Shown here in pieces: positions 37,619 through 46,821 of a DNA stretch of 48,092 bases. The first letter of the stretch is position 1. Every line of letters begins with the position of its first letter. Source of the stretch: Rhodanobacter sp. GTDB taxonomy: Bacteria; Pseudomonadota; Gammaproteobacteria; Xanthomonadales; Rhodanobacteraceae. The translations under genes were made by a program, and so were the position numbers. The notes under the pieces were generated by a model that did no database searches, was not told the DNA's origin, and was given only the letters and a program-made list of their open reading frames with translations. The DNA lies in NCBI GenBank assembly GCA_004298015.1, contig SCSE01000005.1, forward strand, positions 1-48,092. Reading direction: 5' to 3'.

Positions 37619-38382
37619 GTCGCCGCATCATTCCCTGCCTCGACGTGCGCGACGGGCAGGTGGTCAAGGGGGTGCGGTTTCGCGATCACGTGGTGATGGG
37701 CGAGATCGTGGATCTGGCCTTGCGCTATCGCGACGAAGGCGCCGACGAGCTGGTGTTCTACGACATCACCGCCAGCCCCCAGGGGCGCAGCGTCGATCGC
37801 GGCTGGGTCGAGCGGGTGGCGCGGGTACTCGACATTCCGTTTTGCGTGGCCGGTGGCATTCGCAGCGTGGATGAGGCACGCGCGGTGCTGCATGCCGGCG
37901 CCGACAAGATTTCCGTCAACTCACCGGCGCTGGCACGGCCCGAGCTGATCGACGAGCTGTCCGCCGCCTTCGGCGTGCAGTGCGTGGTGGTCGGTGTCGA
38001 CTCCCTGCGCGATACGGATGGCGAGTGGCACGTGCGCCAGTACACCGGCGACCCCGACAAGACCCAGGCCTTGGCACGCGGCACCATGGACTGGATCATC
38101 GAGGTACAGCAGCGCGGTGCGGGTGAAATCGTGCTCAACTGCATGGGCAGCGACGGCGTGCGCAGCGGCTACGACATGGAGCAGCTCAGTGTGGCTCGTG
38201 CGATCTGCAACGTACCGCTGATCGCCTCGGGCGGCGCCGGCACCATGGCCCATTTCCGCGATGCCTTCGCCGACGCCGATGTCGACGGGGCGCTGGCGGC
38301 CAGCGTGTTCCATGCAGGCGCCATCGCGATCCCCGATCTCAAGCGCTATCTGCGCGAGCAGGGCGTGGCGGTACGCCTGTGA
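37612..38382 (+). CDS. hisF: Imidazole glycerol phosphate synthase, cyclase subunit
   Basis: The product closes the imidazole ring and releases AICAR, using ammonia from HisH. It has 256 residues. The catalytic Asp11 ([10 protein letters not shown]) and Asp130 ([10 protein letters not shown]) are both at canonical positions. Phosphate sites appear in [11 protein letters not shown] and [12 protein letters not shown]. Confidence 0.98.
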   Translation: MLSRRIIPCLDVRDGQVVKGVRFRDHVVMGEIVDLALRYRDEGADELVFYDITASPQGRSVDRGWVERVARVLDIPFCVAGGIRSVDEARAVLHAGADKISVNSPALARPELIDELSAAFGVQCVVVGVDSLRDTDGEWHVRQYTGDPDKTQALARGTMDWIIEVQQRGAGEIVLNCMGSDGVRSGYDMEQLSVARAICNVPLIASGGAGTMAHFRDAFADADVDGALAASVFHAGAIAIPDLKRYLREQGVAVRL

Positions 38383-38415
38383 ATACCCGACCCGTACACA
38401 TCAGGGAGCTTTGTG

Positions 38416-39039
38416 ATGAGTGATTCCAGCATCGATGCCGGCCAACTCGACTGGGCCAAGGGCGACGGCCTGCTGCCCGCCATCGTGCAGCATTGGCAAA
38501 GCGGCGAAGTGCTGATGCTCGGCTACATGAATGCCGAGGCGCTGGCCGAGACGCAGCGCAGCGGCCACGTCACCTTCCACAGCCGCAGCAAGAACCGGCT
38601 GTGGACCAAGGGCGAAAGCTCGGGACACGTCTTGCAGCTCAAGTCGATCCGCGTCGACTGCGACGCCGACACCTTGCTGGTGCAGGCCGATCCCCACGGG
38701 CCGACCTGCCACACCGGTACCTCCAGCTGCTTCGGCAACGCGGTGCGGTCGCCGCTCGGTTTTCTCGCCGAACTCGATACCCTGGTCGCGCAGCGCCACG
38801 CCGACCGCCCTGAAGGCAGCTATACCACCAGCCTGTTCGAGGGCGGCATCCGGCGGATGGCGCAGAAGGTGGGTGAGGAGGGCGTCGAGACCGCGCTGGC
38901 CGCGGTCGCCCAGGACGATGCCGAACTGCTCGGCGAGGCCGCCGACCTGATCTTCCATCTCACCGTGGTATTGCGTGCCCGCGGCCTGTCGCTGGGCGAC
39001 GTCGCCGGTTTGCTGGCCGAGCGTCACGCGGCGCGGTGA
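38416..39039 (+). CDS. hisI: Bifunctional phosphoribosyl-AMP cyclohydrolase / phosphoribosyl-ATP pyrophosphatase
   Basis: The product carries out steps two and three of histidine synthesis. It has 207 residues, two fused domains. HisI part (about 1-115): [27 protein letters not shown] and the metal-binding DCDADTLL and [12 protein letters not shown]. HisE part (about 120-207): [40 protein letters not shown], the MazG-like helix set. AGGGAG lies at ribosome-binding distance; the neighbouring GTG at 38413 is less likely. It closes the operon. The following 109 bases before the IS remnant show nothing. Confidence 0.97.
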   Translation: MSDSSIDAGQLDWAKGDGLLPAIVQHWQSGEVLMLGYMNAEALAETQRSGHVTFHSRSKNRLWTKGESSGHVLQLKSIRVDCDADTLLVQADPHGPTCHTGTSSCFGNAVRSPLGFLAELDTLVAQRHADRPEGSYTTSLFEGGIRRMAQKVGEEGVETALAAVAQDDAELLGEAADLIFHLTVVLRARGLSLGDVAGLLAERHAAR

Positions 39040-39148
39040 GGATTTGGGTGTGACTTCGCCATTTTCCGGCATTCGTAGCGCTCCTCCTCGAATTTCTGAG
39101 CTGCCTACGCGGCAGTGAACTTGCATCACCGAGTCACGTAGCATGGCC

Positions 39149-39575
39149 GTAAGCGTCCGGGCACCTCACCTGTACTGAGCCTTCGACAGCTGTTGCGATA
39201 CGCGCCTGTGTTCACAGGAGCAAACGCATGGGCAACAAGGCAGCATTCTGGGGGCGGCATCTGGCCGCGTGGCGTGACAGCGGCCTGAGCCAGGCGGCGT
39301 ACTGCCGCCGGCAAGACGTGAGCCTGCCGTGCTTTGGTTACTGGCGCGGCAAGCTGGGCACCGTGCCAGCGCCATCGGCCCAGGCGCTGTTGCCGATTGT
39401 GGTTTCCGAGACGTCCAGGTCGGTCGATCGCATCGAGGTGGATCTGACCAACGGGCTGCAGGTGCACTTGCCGGTGGACATGGACGTGGCGCAATGGGTG
39501 CCGCTGATCCGGGCATTGTTGCGGTTGCTCAAGACGCTGAGCGACCAGCTTGGGATGTCGGAATACGCGTAAGCA
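39149..39575 (+). mobile_element. IS66-type insertion-sequence remnant
   Basis: The left edge reads GTAAGCGTCCGGGCACCTC (from 39149), like IS66-family terminal repeats that start with GTAAGCG. Only the small accessory gene (39228-39572) remains; the tnpB and tnpC genes are missing, and no clear right inverted repeat was found. The right boundary is approximate. Confidence 0.6.
39228..39572 (+). CDS. IS66-type accessory transposition protein TnpA
   Basis: The product has 114 residues. MGNKAAFWGRHLAAWRDSGLSQAAYCRRQDVSLPCFGYWRGKL is the helix-turn-helix start typical of IS66 TnpA; the middle LLPIVVSETSRSVDRIEVDLTNGLQVHLPVDMD and a C-terminal leucine-rich helix follow the same family. In complete elements it accompanies TnpB and TnpC; here it is alone, so it cannot drive transposition by itself. 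CAGGAG lies upstream of the ATG. Confidence 0.75.
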   Translation: MGNKAAFWGRHLAAWRDSGLSQAAYCRRQDVSLPCFGYWRGKLGTVPAPSAQALLPIVVSETSRSVDRIEVDLTNGLQVHLPVDMDVAQWVPLIRALLRLLKTLSDQLGMSEYA

Positions 39576-39633
39576 GTTTGGGGTAGGTATCAAAGTCGCA
39601 TGCTGGAGCTGCGTTTCGTTTATTTCGCATGTT

Positions 39634-39658
39634 GCGTTTATTGCGTTTATTGAATAAA
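39634..39658. promoter_or_regulatory. Tandem repeats and palindrome before the HTH/PIN pair
   Basis: GCGTTTATT occurs twice in tandem (39634-39642, 39643-39651), with a related CGTTTATTTCGC just upstream. The last repeat flows into the palindrome TTTATTGAATAAA (39646-39658). This AT-rich array is a likely promoter and operator for the toxin-antitoxin-like pair. Confidence 0.5.
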
Positions 39659-39699
39659 CTGCCTTACCCAAGAAAAGACTTGGAAAGGATGAAGCCGCC

Positions 39700-40155
39700 A
39701 TGTCTGCCCTAATGAACGAACAAGTCGTCGCTCCCCCAACCACCCCCGAGGAATCGAAGCTGGCGCGCGAAAGCAGTCGGTTGCTTGCTGCGTGCATTGG
39801 TCGTGGCCCGACGGCGCGCTTGCGGGTGATCGACGGTGATGGCGAAATCGAAGTGCCGGCGGTCGCGCTGCGGATGCTGGTCGACATCTTGAACAACATG
39901 GCGGCCGGCAACGCGGTGAGCCTGGTGCCGATTCACGCCGAGCTCACCACGCAGCAGACGGCTGACTTTCTCAACGTGTCACGTCCGTATGTGGTCGGGT
40001 TGCTGGAGCGTGGCGATCTTGCGCACCACATGGTGGGTACACACCGGCGTGTGTACTTTCGCGACCTCATGGCCTACAAGAACGCGCAGCTTGCCAAAAG
40101 CAAGGCGCAGTTGACTGAGCTGGCTCGCGAAGCCCAGGAACAGGGCTTCTACTGA
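39700..40155 (+). CDS. HTH (excisionase-family) antitoxin-like protein
   Basis: The product has 151 residues. The C-terminal part carries a MerR/excisionase-type HTH: AELTTQQTADFLNVSRPYVVGLLERGDLAHHMVGTHRRVYFRDLMAYK. The N-terminal half is helical, with IEVPAVALRMLVDILNNMAAG. This architecture is known in antitoxins paired with PIN toxins. The stop overlaps the toxin start as TGATG. It likely binds the repeats upstream and represses its own operon. Confidence 0.78.
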   Translation: MSALMNEQVVAPPTTPEESKLARESSRLLAACIGRGPTARLRVIDGDGEIEVPAVALRMLVDILNNMAAGNAVSLVPIHAELTTQQTADFLNVSRPYVVGLLERGDLAHHMVGTHRRVYFRDLMAYKNAQLAKSKAQLTELAREAQEQGFY

Positions 40156-40724
40156 TGTCGAACTTTGTCGCGTTGTACGACGCCTGCGTGCTGTACCCAG
40201 CGCCGTTGCGCGACTTGCTGATGCACTTGGCGGTAAGCGACTTGTTCCGTGCGCGCTGGACGACGCGCATCCACGACGAATGGATGCGCAACCTGCTGGC
40301 CAAACGCACCGACCTTACACGTGAGCAGTTGGAACGTACGCGCGACCTGATGGATGCCAGCGTGCCGGATTGCCTTGTCACCGACTACGAAGGTCTGGAA
40401 GCGCAGTTGACGCTGCCTGACCCGGATGACCGTCACGTTCTGGCCGCCGCGATCCTGTGCCAGGCCGGCACAATCGTGACATTCAATCTCAGGGATTTTC
40501 CAGCCGCAACGCTGGAGCCACTCGGCATCACCGCCCAACACCCGGACGAGTTCATCGAGCACACCTTCGGTATCAACCCTGCGGCGGTCATCGCCGCGGT
40601 GCACGGCCATCGCGCCTCGCTGACTCATCCACCTAAGACAGTCGATGAGTTGTTGAACGGGTACCTGAAACAAGGGCTTGTAACGACAGTGGGCTTGTTG
40701 CGGCCGTACACCGCGCAACTTTGA
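40155..40724 (+). CDS. PIN-domain toxin-like ribonuclease
   Basis: The product has 189 residues. LYDACVLYPAPLRDLLMHLA gives the first acidic residue (Asp9). DPDDRHVLAAAILCQAGTIVTFNLRDFP holds the further acidic residues of a PIN active site (DxDDxH and xNLRDF, the typical end of the fold). The C-terminal extension (KTVDELLNGYLKQGLV) is helical. It would cleave RNA unless bound by its partner; the target is unknown. The pair lies next to an IS remnant, suggesting horizontal arrival. Confidence 0.82.
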   Translation: MSNFVALYDACVLYPAPLRDLLMHLAVSDLFRARWTTRIHDEWMRNLLAKRTDLTREQLERTRDLMDASVPDCLVTDYEGLEAQLTLPDPDDRHVLAAAILCQAGTIVTFNLRDFPAATLEPLGITAQHPDEFIEHTFGINPAAVIAAVHGHRASLTHPPKTVDELLNGYLKQGLVTTVGLLRPYTAQL

Positions 40725-40832
40725 TTGTCATGACATCCGCCGGTGTGTTTCGAGCGTGGCGCACAACGCGAAATCGCGTGCTCGCAACGACGTGCAAAGT
40801 AGGTGGTTTAGGCAATCTGTAGACAACGGGCA

Positions 40833-40857
40833 CAAAAAAACCACCGCGAGGGTGGCC
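40833..40857 (-). terminator. Rho-independent terminator of tRNA-Pro(CGG)
   Basis: On the minus strand CCACC-CTCGC-GGTGG (40841-40855) is followed by a run of T residues. Confidence 0.85.
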
Positions 40858-40874
40858 TAAATGCTTGAAAACCT

Positions 40875-40951
<77 letters not shown>

Positions 40952-41115
40952 TGGGAAGCCGGCTATGTTAATCGTCGCACGGAATCTTGGCAACAGCTGA
41001 TCTCCATCTGTCGGCGGATCGCTACGGATGCGAGGTAGCCTTCTGGTAATCTTGACGGCTGCCGTCGCGCGGGCTGTATCAGACGGAATGTTCCCCATTG
41101 CAAGTAGAGGATCTC

Positions 41116-42504
41116 ATGGCGCTTACCCCGGCCCGAACCATGCCCGGCGTGCTCGAACTGTTGCCGCTGGATCAGATCGCCTTCCAGCGGATGCTCGACG
41201 TGATCCGCCGCAACTACGAGCGGTTCGGCTTTTTGCCGATCGAGACGCCGGTGATCGAATATTCCGACGTGCTGCTTACCAAGACCGGTGGCGAGACCGA
41301 GCGCCAGGTATATTTCGTGCAGTCGACCGGTGCGCTGAATGCGGCGGCAACGGCGGATGAAGGTTTGCCCGAGCTGGCGCTGCGCTTCGATCTCACCGTG
41401 CCGCTGGCGCGCTATGTCGCCGAGCATGAGCACGATCTCAGCTTTCCGTTCCGCCGCTACCAGATGCAGCGGGTCTATCGCGGCGAGCGTGCGCAGCGGG
41501 GGCGTTTTCGCGAGTTTTACCAGTGCGATATCGATGTGATCGGCAAGGACAGCCTGTCGGTGCGCTACGACGCCGAGATCCCGGCGGTGATCTACAGCAT
41601 TTTCCGTGAGCTGGACATCGGGGCGTTCACCATCCAGTTGAACAACCGCAAGCTGCTGCGCGGCTATTTCGAGAGCCTGGGCATCGTCGATGGCGAGCGG
41701 CAGATGCTGGTGCTGCGAGAGGTGGACAAGCTGGACAAGCGCGGTGCCGACTATGTGCGCGATACGCTGACTGGCGAGCTTTTTGGCCTCAGTGCCGAGG
41801 TGGCGCAGAAGATCCTCGCCTTCGTGCAGGTGCGTTCGACTTCGTTGCAGGATGCCTGCGACAAGCTCGATGCGCTGGGTGCCGGTCCCGAGACGATGGA
41901 ACAGGGGCGCGCCGAGCTGAAAGAGGTGCTGGCCTTGATCGACGCGTTCGGTGTGCCGCAGACGCACTATGCGCTGAACCTGTCGATCGCCCGGGGCCTC
42001 GACTACTACACGGGTACGGTCTACGAGACCACCCTCAACGACCATCCGCAGATCGGCTCGATCTGCTCGGGTGGTCGCTACGAGAACCTGGCCAGCCAGT
42101 ACAGCAAGTCCCGGCTGCCCGGCGTCGGCATCTCGATCGGCCTGACCCGCCTTTATTGGCAACTGCGCGATGCCGGCCTGATCAATCGCGCGCAGAGCAC
42201 GGTCGATGTGCTGGTGACGCATATGGACGAGCAACAGCTGCCGGCCTATCTGGCGCTGGCGAGCGAATTGCGCGGCGCCGGCATCGCCACCGAGGTAGTC
42301 CTGGAAGGCGGCAAGCTGGGCAAGCAGTTCAAGTACGCCGATCGCGCCGGTATCCGGTTCGTGGTGGTGCTGGGCGAGGATGAGCTGGCCAAGGGCGTAG
42401 TCACGGTGAAGGATTTGCGGCGTGCCGATCAATTCGAGGTGGCTCGTAGCGAGCTGATCAAGACCTTGCGCGTGGAGCTGGAGCAGGCTGCCGTGATGGG
42501 CTGA
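41116..42504 (+). CDS. hisS: Histidyl-tRNA synthetase
   Basis: The product charges tRNA-His. It has 462 residues, longer than the E. coli enzyme (about 424). Motif 1 region [18 protein letters not shown], motif 2 region [26 protein letters not shown], and the HisRS-specific [13 protein letters not shown] and [13 protein letters not shown] are visible. The sequence resembles the group that some Xanthomonadales share with other non-enteric lineages. The C-terminal anticodon-binding domain starts near [17 protein letters not shown] 41116 was chosen over an upstream non-ATG start. Confidence 0.96.
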   Translation: MALTPARTMPGVLELLPLDQIAFQRMLDVIRRNYERFGFLPIETPVIEYSDVLLTKTGGETERQVYFVQSTGALNAAATADEGLPELALRFDLTVPLARYVAEHEHDLSFPFRRYQMQRVYRGERAQRGRFREFYQCDIDVIGKDSLSVRYDAEIPAVIYSIFRELDIGAFTIQLNNRKLLRGYFESLGIVDGERQMLVLREVDKLDKRGADYVRDTLTGELFGLSAEVAQKILAFVQVRSTSLQDACDKLDALGAGPETMEQGRAELKEVLALIDAFGVPQTHYALNLSIARGLDYYTGTVYETTLNDHPQIGSICSGGRYENLASQYSKSRLPGVGISIGLTRLYWQLRDAGLINRAQSTVDVLVTHMDEQQLPAYLALASELRGAGIATEVVLEGGKLGKQFKYADRAGIRFVVVLGEDELAKGVVTVKDLRRADQFEVARSELIKTLRVELEQAAVMG

Positions 42505-42588
42505 GCGACGCGTGACTATTTTCGGCCGTCCGTCCGGCGTGAGCGGGGCGCATCTTGATACCAGCGGCGAACCTGTTTGGAGCATTCC

Positions 42589-44502
42589 TTGACGAGCGAA
42601 AGCATTCTTCTCGACGGCAGCAGCCTGACGCGCAAGCAACTGGTCTCGGTAGCGCGGCACGGCAACCCGGTACGACTGGATCAGGCGCAACTTGCCCATG
42701 TGCAGCGCGCAGCGGATTTTCTGGCCGAGAAGGTCAGCTGCGGCGAGCCGACGTACGGCGTTACCACGGGTTTCGGCAGCAATGCCGACAAGCTGCTCGG
42801 CGCACATCGCTTGCGCGACGAGTTGCCCGCAGGCAATCCTCATCAGCCCGAGGGCAGCTTGCTGGAGGAGCTGCAGCACAACCTGATCATCACCCACGCG
42901 GTTTGCGTCGGGAAGCCCTTTGCCGAGGATGTGGTGCGGGCGATGCTGGTGATACGCATCAATACCTTGATGCGCGGCCATTCGGGGATCCGCGTCAGCA
43001 CGCTCCAAGCACTTGCGGCGATGCTGAATGCCGGGGTGGTGCCGGTGGTGCCGGAAAAGGGTTCGGTCGGAGCGAGCGGGGATCTGGCGCCGTTGTCACA
43101 TCTGGCAATCGTCTTGCTGGGAGCGGGTGAGGCGTTTTATCAGGGCGAGCGCGTGTCTGGTGCCGAGGCGTTGCGGCGGGCGGGCCTGACACCGGTGCGG
43201 CTGTCGTTCAAGGAAGGTCTGGCGCTCAATAACGGCACCGCGCAGATGCTGGCGACCGGTGCGCTGGCACTGGACGCGCTTGAGCAGTTGCTGGATACCG
43301 CCGATCTGGCCGCTGCCATGACACTGGATGCGTTTGCCGGCCGCAGTGGCGCGCTGCGCGCCGACGTGCACGCCCTGCGCCCGCATCCCGGACAGGTGGA
43401 GACCGCCGCCCATGTGCGCGGGCTGCTGGCCGGGTCGACCTTGCTGGATATCCCGTACCACCTGGTACCGTGTTTCAGCCCCTGGTCGGCCGAGGCATGG
43501 AGCGCGCCGGACGATCAGGCGCTCAGCTTCGACATTGGCTGGGACTGGGTACCGGCCAACCAGCGGCACGGGCGCGAGGCGTTCTACAGCCGCTTTTTGC
43601 CATTCCGCGGCGGCAAGAAACACCAGCCGCAGGATGCTTACAGTCTGCGCTGCATGCCGCAGGTGCATGGGGCGGTGCGCGACGCCTGGGCGCAGGCGTG
43701 CCGGGTGTTCGATATCGAGTTGAACGCGGTGACCGACAATCCGCTGATTTTCCCGGACAACCAGGATGCGCCGTTCATCGAGGAACAGGTGATTTCCGCC
43801 GGGCACTTCCACGGCATGCCGCTGGCGTTGGCGATGAGCTACGTGAAGGCGGCGATTCCGGTGCTGGCGTCGATATCCGAGCGGCGCCTGAACAAACTGG
43901 TCGATCCGGCCACGAATGACGGTTTGCCGGGCTTTCTCACCGGCAACGAGGATGGCACCGACTCCGGTTTCATGATCGTGCAGTACACCGCGGCGGCGCT
44001 GGTCAACGATCTGGCCACGCGCGCGCATCCAGCCAGCGTGTACTCGCTGCCGACCAGCGCGAATGCCGAAGACCATGTCTCGATGGGGGCCAATGAGGCG
44101 CGTCACGTGCTGGAGATGATGGAGGATCTCGGTCATGTGCTGGCACTTGAGCTGTACACCGCGGCGCAGGCGCTGGACTATCGTCAGACCATGCTGAACG
44201 CCGCGCGTCGCCTGGCCAGCCGGGGTGGCTGGCAGTCGCTCGCGAGCAAGGTTGCCAATGCGCCGCGCGAGGGTCATCCGCACTACCCGCAGTTCGTCGA
44301 TGAATTGCAGCAGCTTGCCGCGGCGCTGACCGCCACCGGCGATTTCCACGCCGGCGACAAGGTGCGCCAGGCGCATGCGCTGCTGCGCCAGCAGATTGAC
44401 TTCATGCATCGTGATCGTGCGATGGATGGCGATGTGCGCACGATCTGCCAGATGGTTGAGCAGGGTGCGTTTCGCCAGTCCAGCATGCTCACCCCGTCCT
44501 GA
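42589..44502 (+). CDS. Histidine/aromatic amino-acid ammonia-lyase family protein, long form
   Basis: The product has 637 residues against about 510 for HutH. The MIO cofactor triad is Ala162-Ser163-Gly164 in GSVGASGDLAPLSH. YGVTTGFGSNADKLL, ALNNGTAQM and DAYSLRCMPQVHGA are family marks. Extra sequence of about 60 residues (about 285-345, rich in Trp/Pro: FSPWSAEAWSAPDDQALSFD) sits in the core, and the C-terminus is extended. At the substrate-selectivity site, LIITHAVCVG keeps a His as in histidine lyases. No hut genes are nearby. The start is TTG with GGAG six bases upstream. Possible roles are histidine breakdown or making an aryl acid for pigment or other product. Confidence 0.85.
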   Translation: MTSESILLDGSSLTRKQLVSVARHGNPVRLDQAQLAHVQRAADFLAEKVSCGEPTYGVTTGFGSNADKLLGAHRLRDELPAGNPHQPEGSLLEELQHNLIITHAVCVGKPFAEDVVRAMLVIRINTLMRGHSGIRVSTLQALAAMLNAGVVPVVPEKGSVGASGDLAPLSHLAIVLLGAGEAFYQGERVSGAEALRRAGLTPVRLSFKEGLALNNGTAQMLATGALALDALEQLLDTADLAAAMTLDAFAGRSGALRADVHALRPHPGQVETAAHVRGLLAGSTLLDIPYHLVPCFSPWSAEAWSAPDDQALSFDIGWDWVPANQRHGREAFYSRFLPFRGGKKHQPQDAYSLRCMPQVHGAVRDAWAQACRVFDIELNAVTDNPLIFPDNQDAPFIEEQVISAGHFHGMPLALAMSYVKAAIPVLASISERRLNKLVDPATNDGLPGFLTGNEDGTDSGFMIVQYTAAALVNDLATRAHPASVYSLPTSANAEDHVSMGANEARHVLEMMEDLGHVLALELYTAAQALDYRQTMLNAARRLASRGGWQSLASKVANAPREGHPHYPQFVDELQQLAAALTATGDFHAGDKVRQAHALLRQQIDFMHRDRAMDGDVRTICQMVEQGAFRQSSMLTPS

Positions 44503-44522
44503 TCACCCACGGAAAACCACTC

Positions 44523-44921
44523 ATGAGCCTTGTTCAAACACCGGTGTCGTACGGCGAATTGATCGACAAGATCACCATTCTCGAAATCAAGTCGCGGCGG
44601 ATTGCCGACCCCGCCAAGCTGGCCAATGTGCGCAATGAGCTGGACCTGCTCAACGCCACCTGGGCCAATGATGCCGCGTCGCAGACCGACATTGCCGTCG
44701 AGCGCGCACGGCTGCTGGCGGTGAATGAATTGCTGTGGGACATCGAGGACCAGATTCGCCTGAAGGAGCGGGCGCAGGCGTTCGACCAGGAGTTCATCGA
44801 GCTGGCACGTTCGGTGTACTTCCGCAACGATGAGCGGGCGGCATTCAAGCGCGAGATCAACCTCAAGCTCGGCTCGCAGCTGGTCGAAGAGAAGTCGTAC
44901 CAGGATTATCGCGCGGTGTGA
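44523..44921 (+). CDS. DUF6165-like conserved protein
   Basis: The product has 132 residues, soluble and helical. VSYGELIDKITILEIKSRRIADPAKLANVRNELDLLN is the conserved N-terminal block; the C-terminus has FRNDERAAFKREINLKLGSQLVEEKSYQDY. It resembles DUF6165, which is often found beside envelope or glycan genes. Function unknown. It follows the lyase by 20 bases and is probably cotranscribed with it. Confidence 0.75.
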   Translation: MSLVQTPVSYGELIDKITILEIKSRRIADPAKLANVRNELDLLNATWANDAASQTDIAVERARLLAVNELLWDIEDQIRLKERAQAFDQEFIELARSVYFRNDERAAFKREINLKLGSQLVEEKSYQDYRAV

Positions 44922-44944
44922 TCTTCGCGCGCTCCGGTCGTGCG

Positions 44945-44998
44945 CGACGCTCTTGGCCACGTGACCGAAAAGCATCGCGCACAGGGTGCGCTCCTACA
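44945..44998 (-). repeat. REP/BIME-like palindromic repeat
   Basis: On the minus strand TGTAGGAGCGCACCCTGTGC contains a GCGCAC-CCT-GTGCGC hairpin (44977-44991) preceded by GTAGGA. This is the pattern of REP elements in Pseudomonas and Xanthomonadales. A further palindromic stretch (GGTCACGTGGCC) and a second, degenerate GCGCAC end follow, so it is probably a two-REP unit. It overlaps the GT9 stop. Confidence 0.7.
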
Positions 44999-46037
44999 GG
45001 ATTCGCATATCGCCTGCGGCGGCATCGAAGCGCTCGATCACCTCGTCCACGCCGATCAGGTCCATCACGCCCGGCCGCTCGATCTTGCTGCCCCAGGGAA
45101 TCTCGCTGGCGGGTCTGCCCAGATATTTCCGTGCGGCCTGGTCGTATTTGTTCACGCACCAGCGTCGATCGGAGTAGGGCCCTGAACGGTCCGGATTGCT
45201 GGCCGCATGCAGGCCGAGCACGCGCGTGCCGACCGCATTGGCCATGTGCATCGGGCCGGAATCCGGACCGAGCAGAAGATCCGCACGGCGCATCAGGGCC
45301 AGCAACTGCTTCAGGGTGTCTTTGCCGGTGAGGTCGATGGGAGGGTGCCGGCATGCGGCTCGGATCGCGTCAGCCATGGTGCGCTCGGTGGCCGAAGGCC
45401 CACCGACCAGGACGGTCCGCCAGCCCCGTGCGGCGGCATGGTCTATCACGGCGGCATAGCGTTCGGGACGCCAGTTGCGCAGCACATGGCTGGATGTGGG
45501 GCTGACCAGCAAGGTGGGTAGCTCGCCGGGCAGTTGTTCGGCGGCCCAGGCATGCGCGGCGTCGGGAATCGGGATATCCCAGCGGACTTCGGTCTGTTTC
45601 AGGCCGAGTGGTTCACAGAAGCTGCCGATCGCATCCAGCACATGCTCGCCAGCGCGTTCGGGAATGCGCTGGTTGATCACCAGCCCATGCAGGTCTTTCG
45701 AGCGCGCGGTGTCGTAGCCAATCCGGCGCTCTGCCTTGATGCCGAGGCTCAACAGGTTCGAGCGCAGTGCCACCTGCATCTGCAGCAGCGCGTCGAAACG
45801 TCGTCCCCGCAATGCCGAGTGCACCGCGCGCATGCCGGTCCAGCCCGCGCGTTTGTCGAAAGTGACGAATTCCACGCCGCTCAGGTCACCAAGCAACCTG
45901 CGCTCGAGCGAGCCGATGACCCAGGTCAGCGAAGTCTCTGGCCATGCACGCTGCAAGGTACGCAGCAGCGGGACCACATGCGTGACATCGCCGATAGCGG
46001 AGGTGCGCAACAGGCAGATCGAGGCGGGGACAGTCAT
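44994..46037 (-). CDS. GT9-family heptosyltransferase
   Basis: The product has 347 residues. ICLLRTSAIGDVTHVVPLLRTLQRAWP is the N-terminal GT9 motif; TLLVSPTSSHVLRNWRPERYAAVID and ADLLLGPDSGPMHMANAVGTRVLGLH are the nucleotide-sugar-binding part. It probably adds heptose to the lipopolysaccharide inner core (WaaC/WaaF-like). It is divergent from kdkA with only 25 bases between the annotated starts. Its 3' end overlaps a REP-like element. Confidence 0.9.
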   Translation of the reverse strand: MTVPASICLLRTSAIGDVTHVVPLLRTLQRAWPETSLTWVIGSLERRLLGDLSGVEFVTFDKRAGWTGMRAVHSALRGRRFDALLQMQVALRSNLLSLGIKAERRIGYDTARSKDLHGLVINQRIPERAGEHVLDAIGSFCEPLGLKQTEVRWDIPIPDAAHAWAAEQLPGELPTLLVSPTSSHVLRNWRPERYAAVIDHAAARGWRTVLVGGPSATERTMADAIRAACRHPPIDLTGKDTLKQLLALMRRADLLLGPDSGPMHMANAVGTRVLGLHAASNPDRSGPYSDRRWCVNKYDQAARKYLGRPASEIPWGSKIERPGVMDLIGVDEVIERFDAAAGDMRIL

Positions 46038-46062
46038 GGGCTTGGGCTAGAATCATCGTTTG

Positions 46063-46821
46063 ATGGGTGGTGAAGCGGAATCGGCAGCGTTGATCATGCA
46101 GGAACGAATGTACCAAGACGCGGCCGGCAGAATCTTGTTCGACGCCGATATCGCCACGCAAGTCGATCATGACTGGTTCGCGCAGGCGTATTGGCATCAG
46201 CAAGGCGCGCTGCAGATGCAGGTCGGTGGGCGCGGCGGCGTGGCGATGATTGCCAGCCCGCTGGGCGACCTGGTGCTGCGGCACTACCGCCGCGGCGGCA
46301 TGGTGGCCCGGTGGCTGGGTGATCGCTACCTGTGGACAGGGGCGGATCGCACGCGAGCCGCCAACGAGTTTCGCCTGCTTGGCGAAATTGCCCGTCGGGG
46401 TCTCCCCGGGCCGGTGGCAGTGGCGGCCCGGCATCTCCGCCATGGCCTGTTCTACAGCGCCGACCTGATCACCCGCCGTATCGGTGGCGCACAAACACTG
46501 GCGCAATGCCTGGCGGCAGGGCATCTCGATGCTGCTTTGGCGGGCGATGTCGGCGCGTTGGTGGCGCGTTTTCACCGGGCCGGTATCTGGCATGCCGACC
46601 TGAACGCGCACAATGTACTGCTGGCCAACGGTGCGCTGTATCTGATCGATTTCGATCGTGGCCGGTTGCGTAAACCCGCCAGGGCCTGGCAGCAGGCCAA
46701 CCTGCAACGTCTGCGCCGCTCGCTGCTGAAGCTCGGTGCAGCCGCACCGGGCGTTGCCGCGTTTGAGCAGGCGATATGGCAGCCGCTGCTGGAGCGCTAC
46801 CGAGGGACATTGAACGCATGA
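46063..46821 (+). CDS. kdkA: 3-deoxy-D-manno-octulosonic acid kinase
   Basis: The product phosphorylates Kdo in the lipopolysaccharide core with ATP. It has 252 residues. Small-kinase marks are GDLVLRHYRRGGMVARWLGDRYLWTG, the catalytic loop IWHADLNAHNVLLAN and the metal motif LIDFDRGRLRKP. A -10-like TAGAAT (46048-46053) would place the start point near 46060, which would leave almost no leader for the first ATG; ATG 46096 is therefore a serious alternative. It overlaps the next gene by four bases. Confidence 0.88.
   Translation: MGGEAESAALIMQERMYQDAAGRILFDADIATQVDHDWFAQAYWHQQGALQMQVGGRGGVAMIASPLGDLVLRHYRRGGMVARWLGDRYLWTGADRTRAANEFRLLGEIARRGLPGPVAVAARHLRHGLFYSADLITRRIGGAQTLAQCLAAGHLDAALAGDVGALVARFHRAGIWHADLNAHNVLLANGALYLIDFDRGRLRKPARAWQQANLQRLRRSLLKLGAAAPGVAAFEQAIWQPLLERYRGTLNA

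Noticed and set aside
40963..43008. 681-codon minus-strand frame opposite hisS and hutH
   Set aside because: It spans two convincing genes on the other strand and shows no domain pattern of its own.
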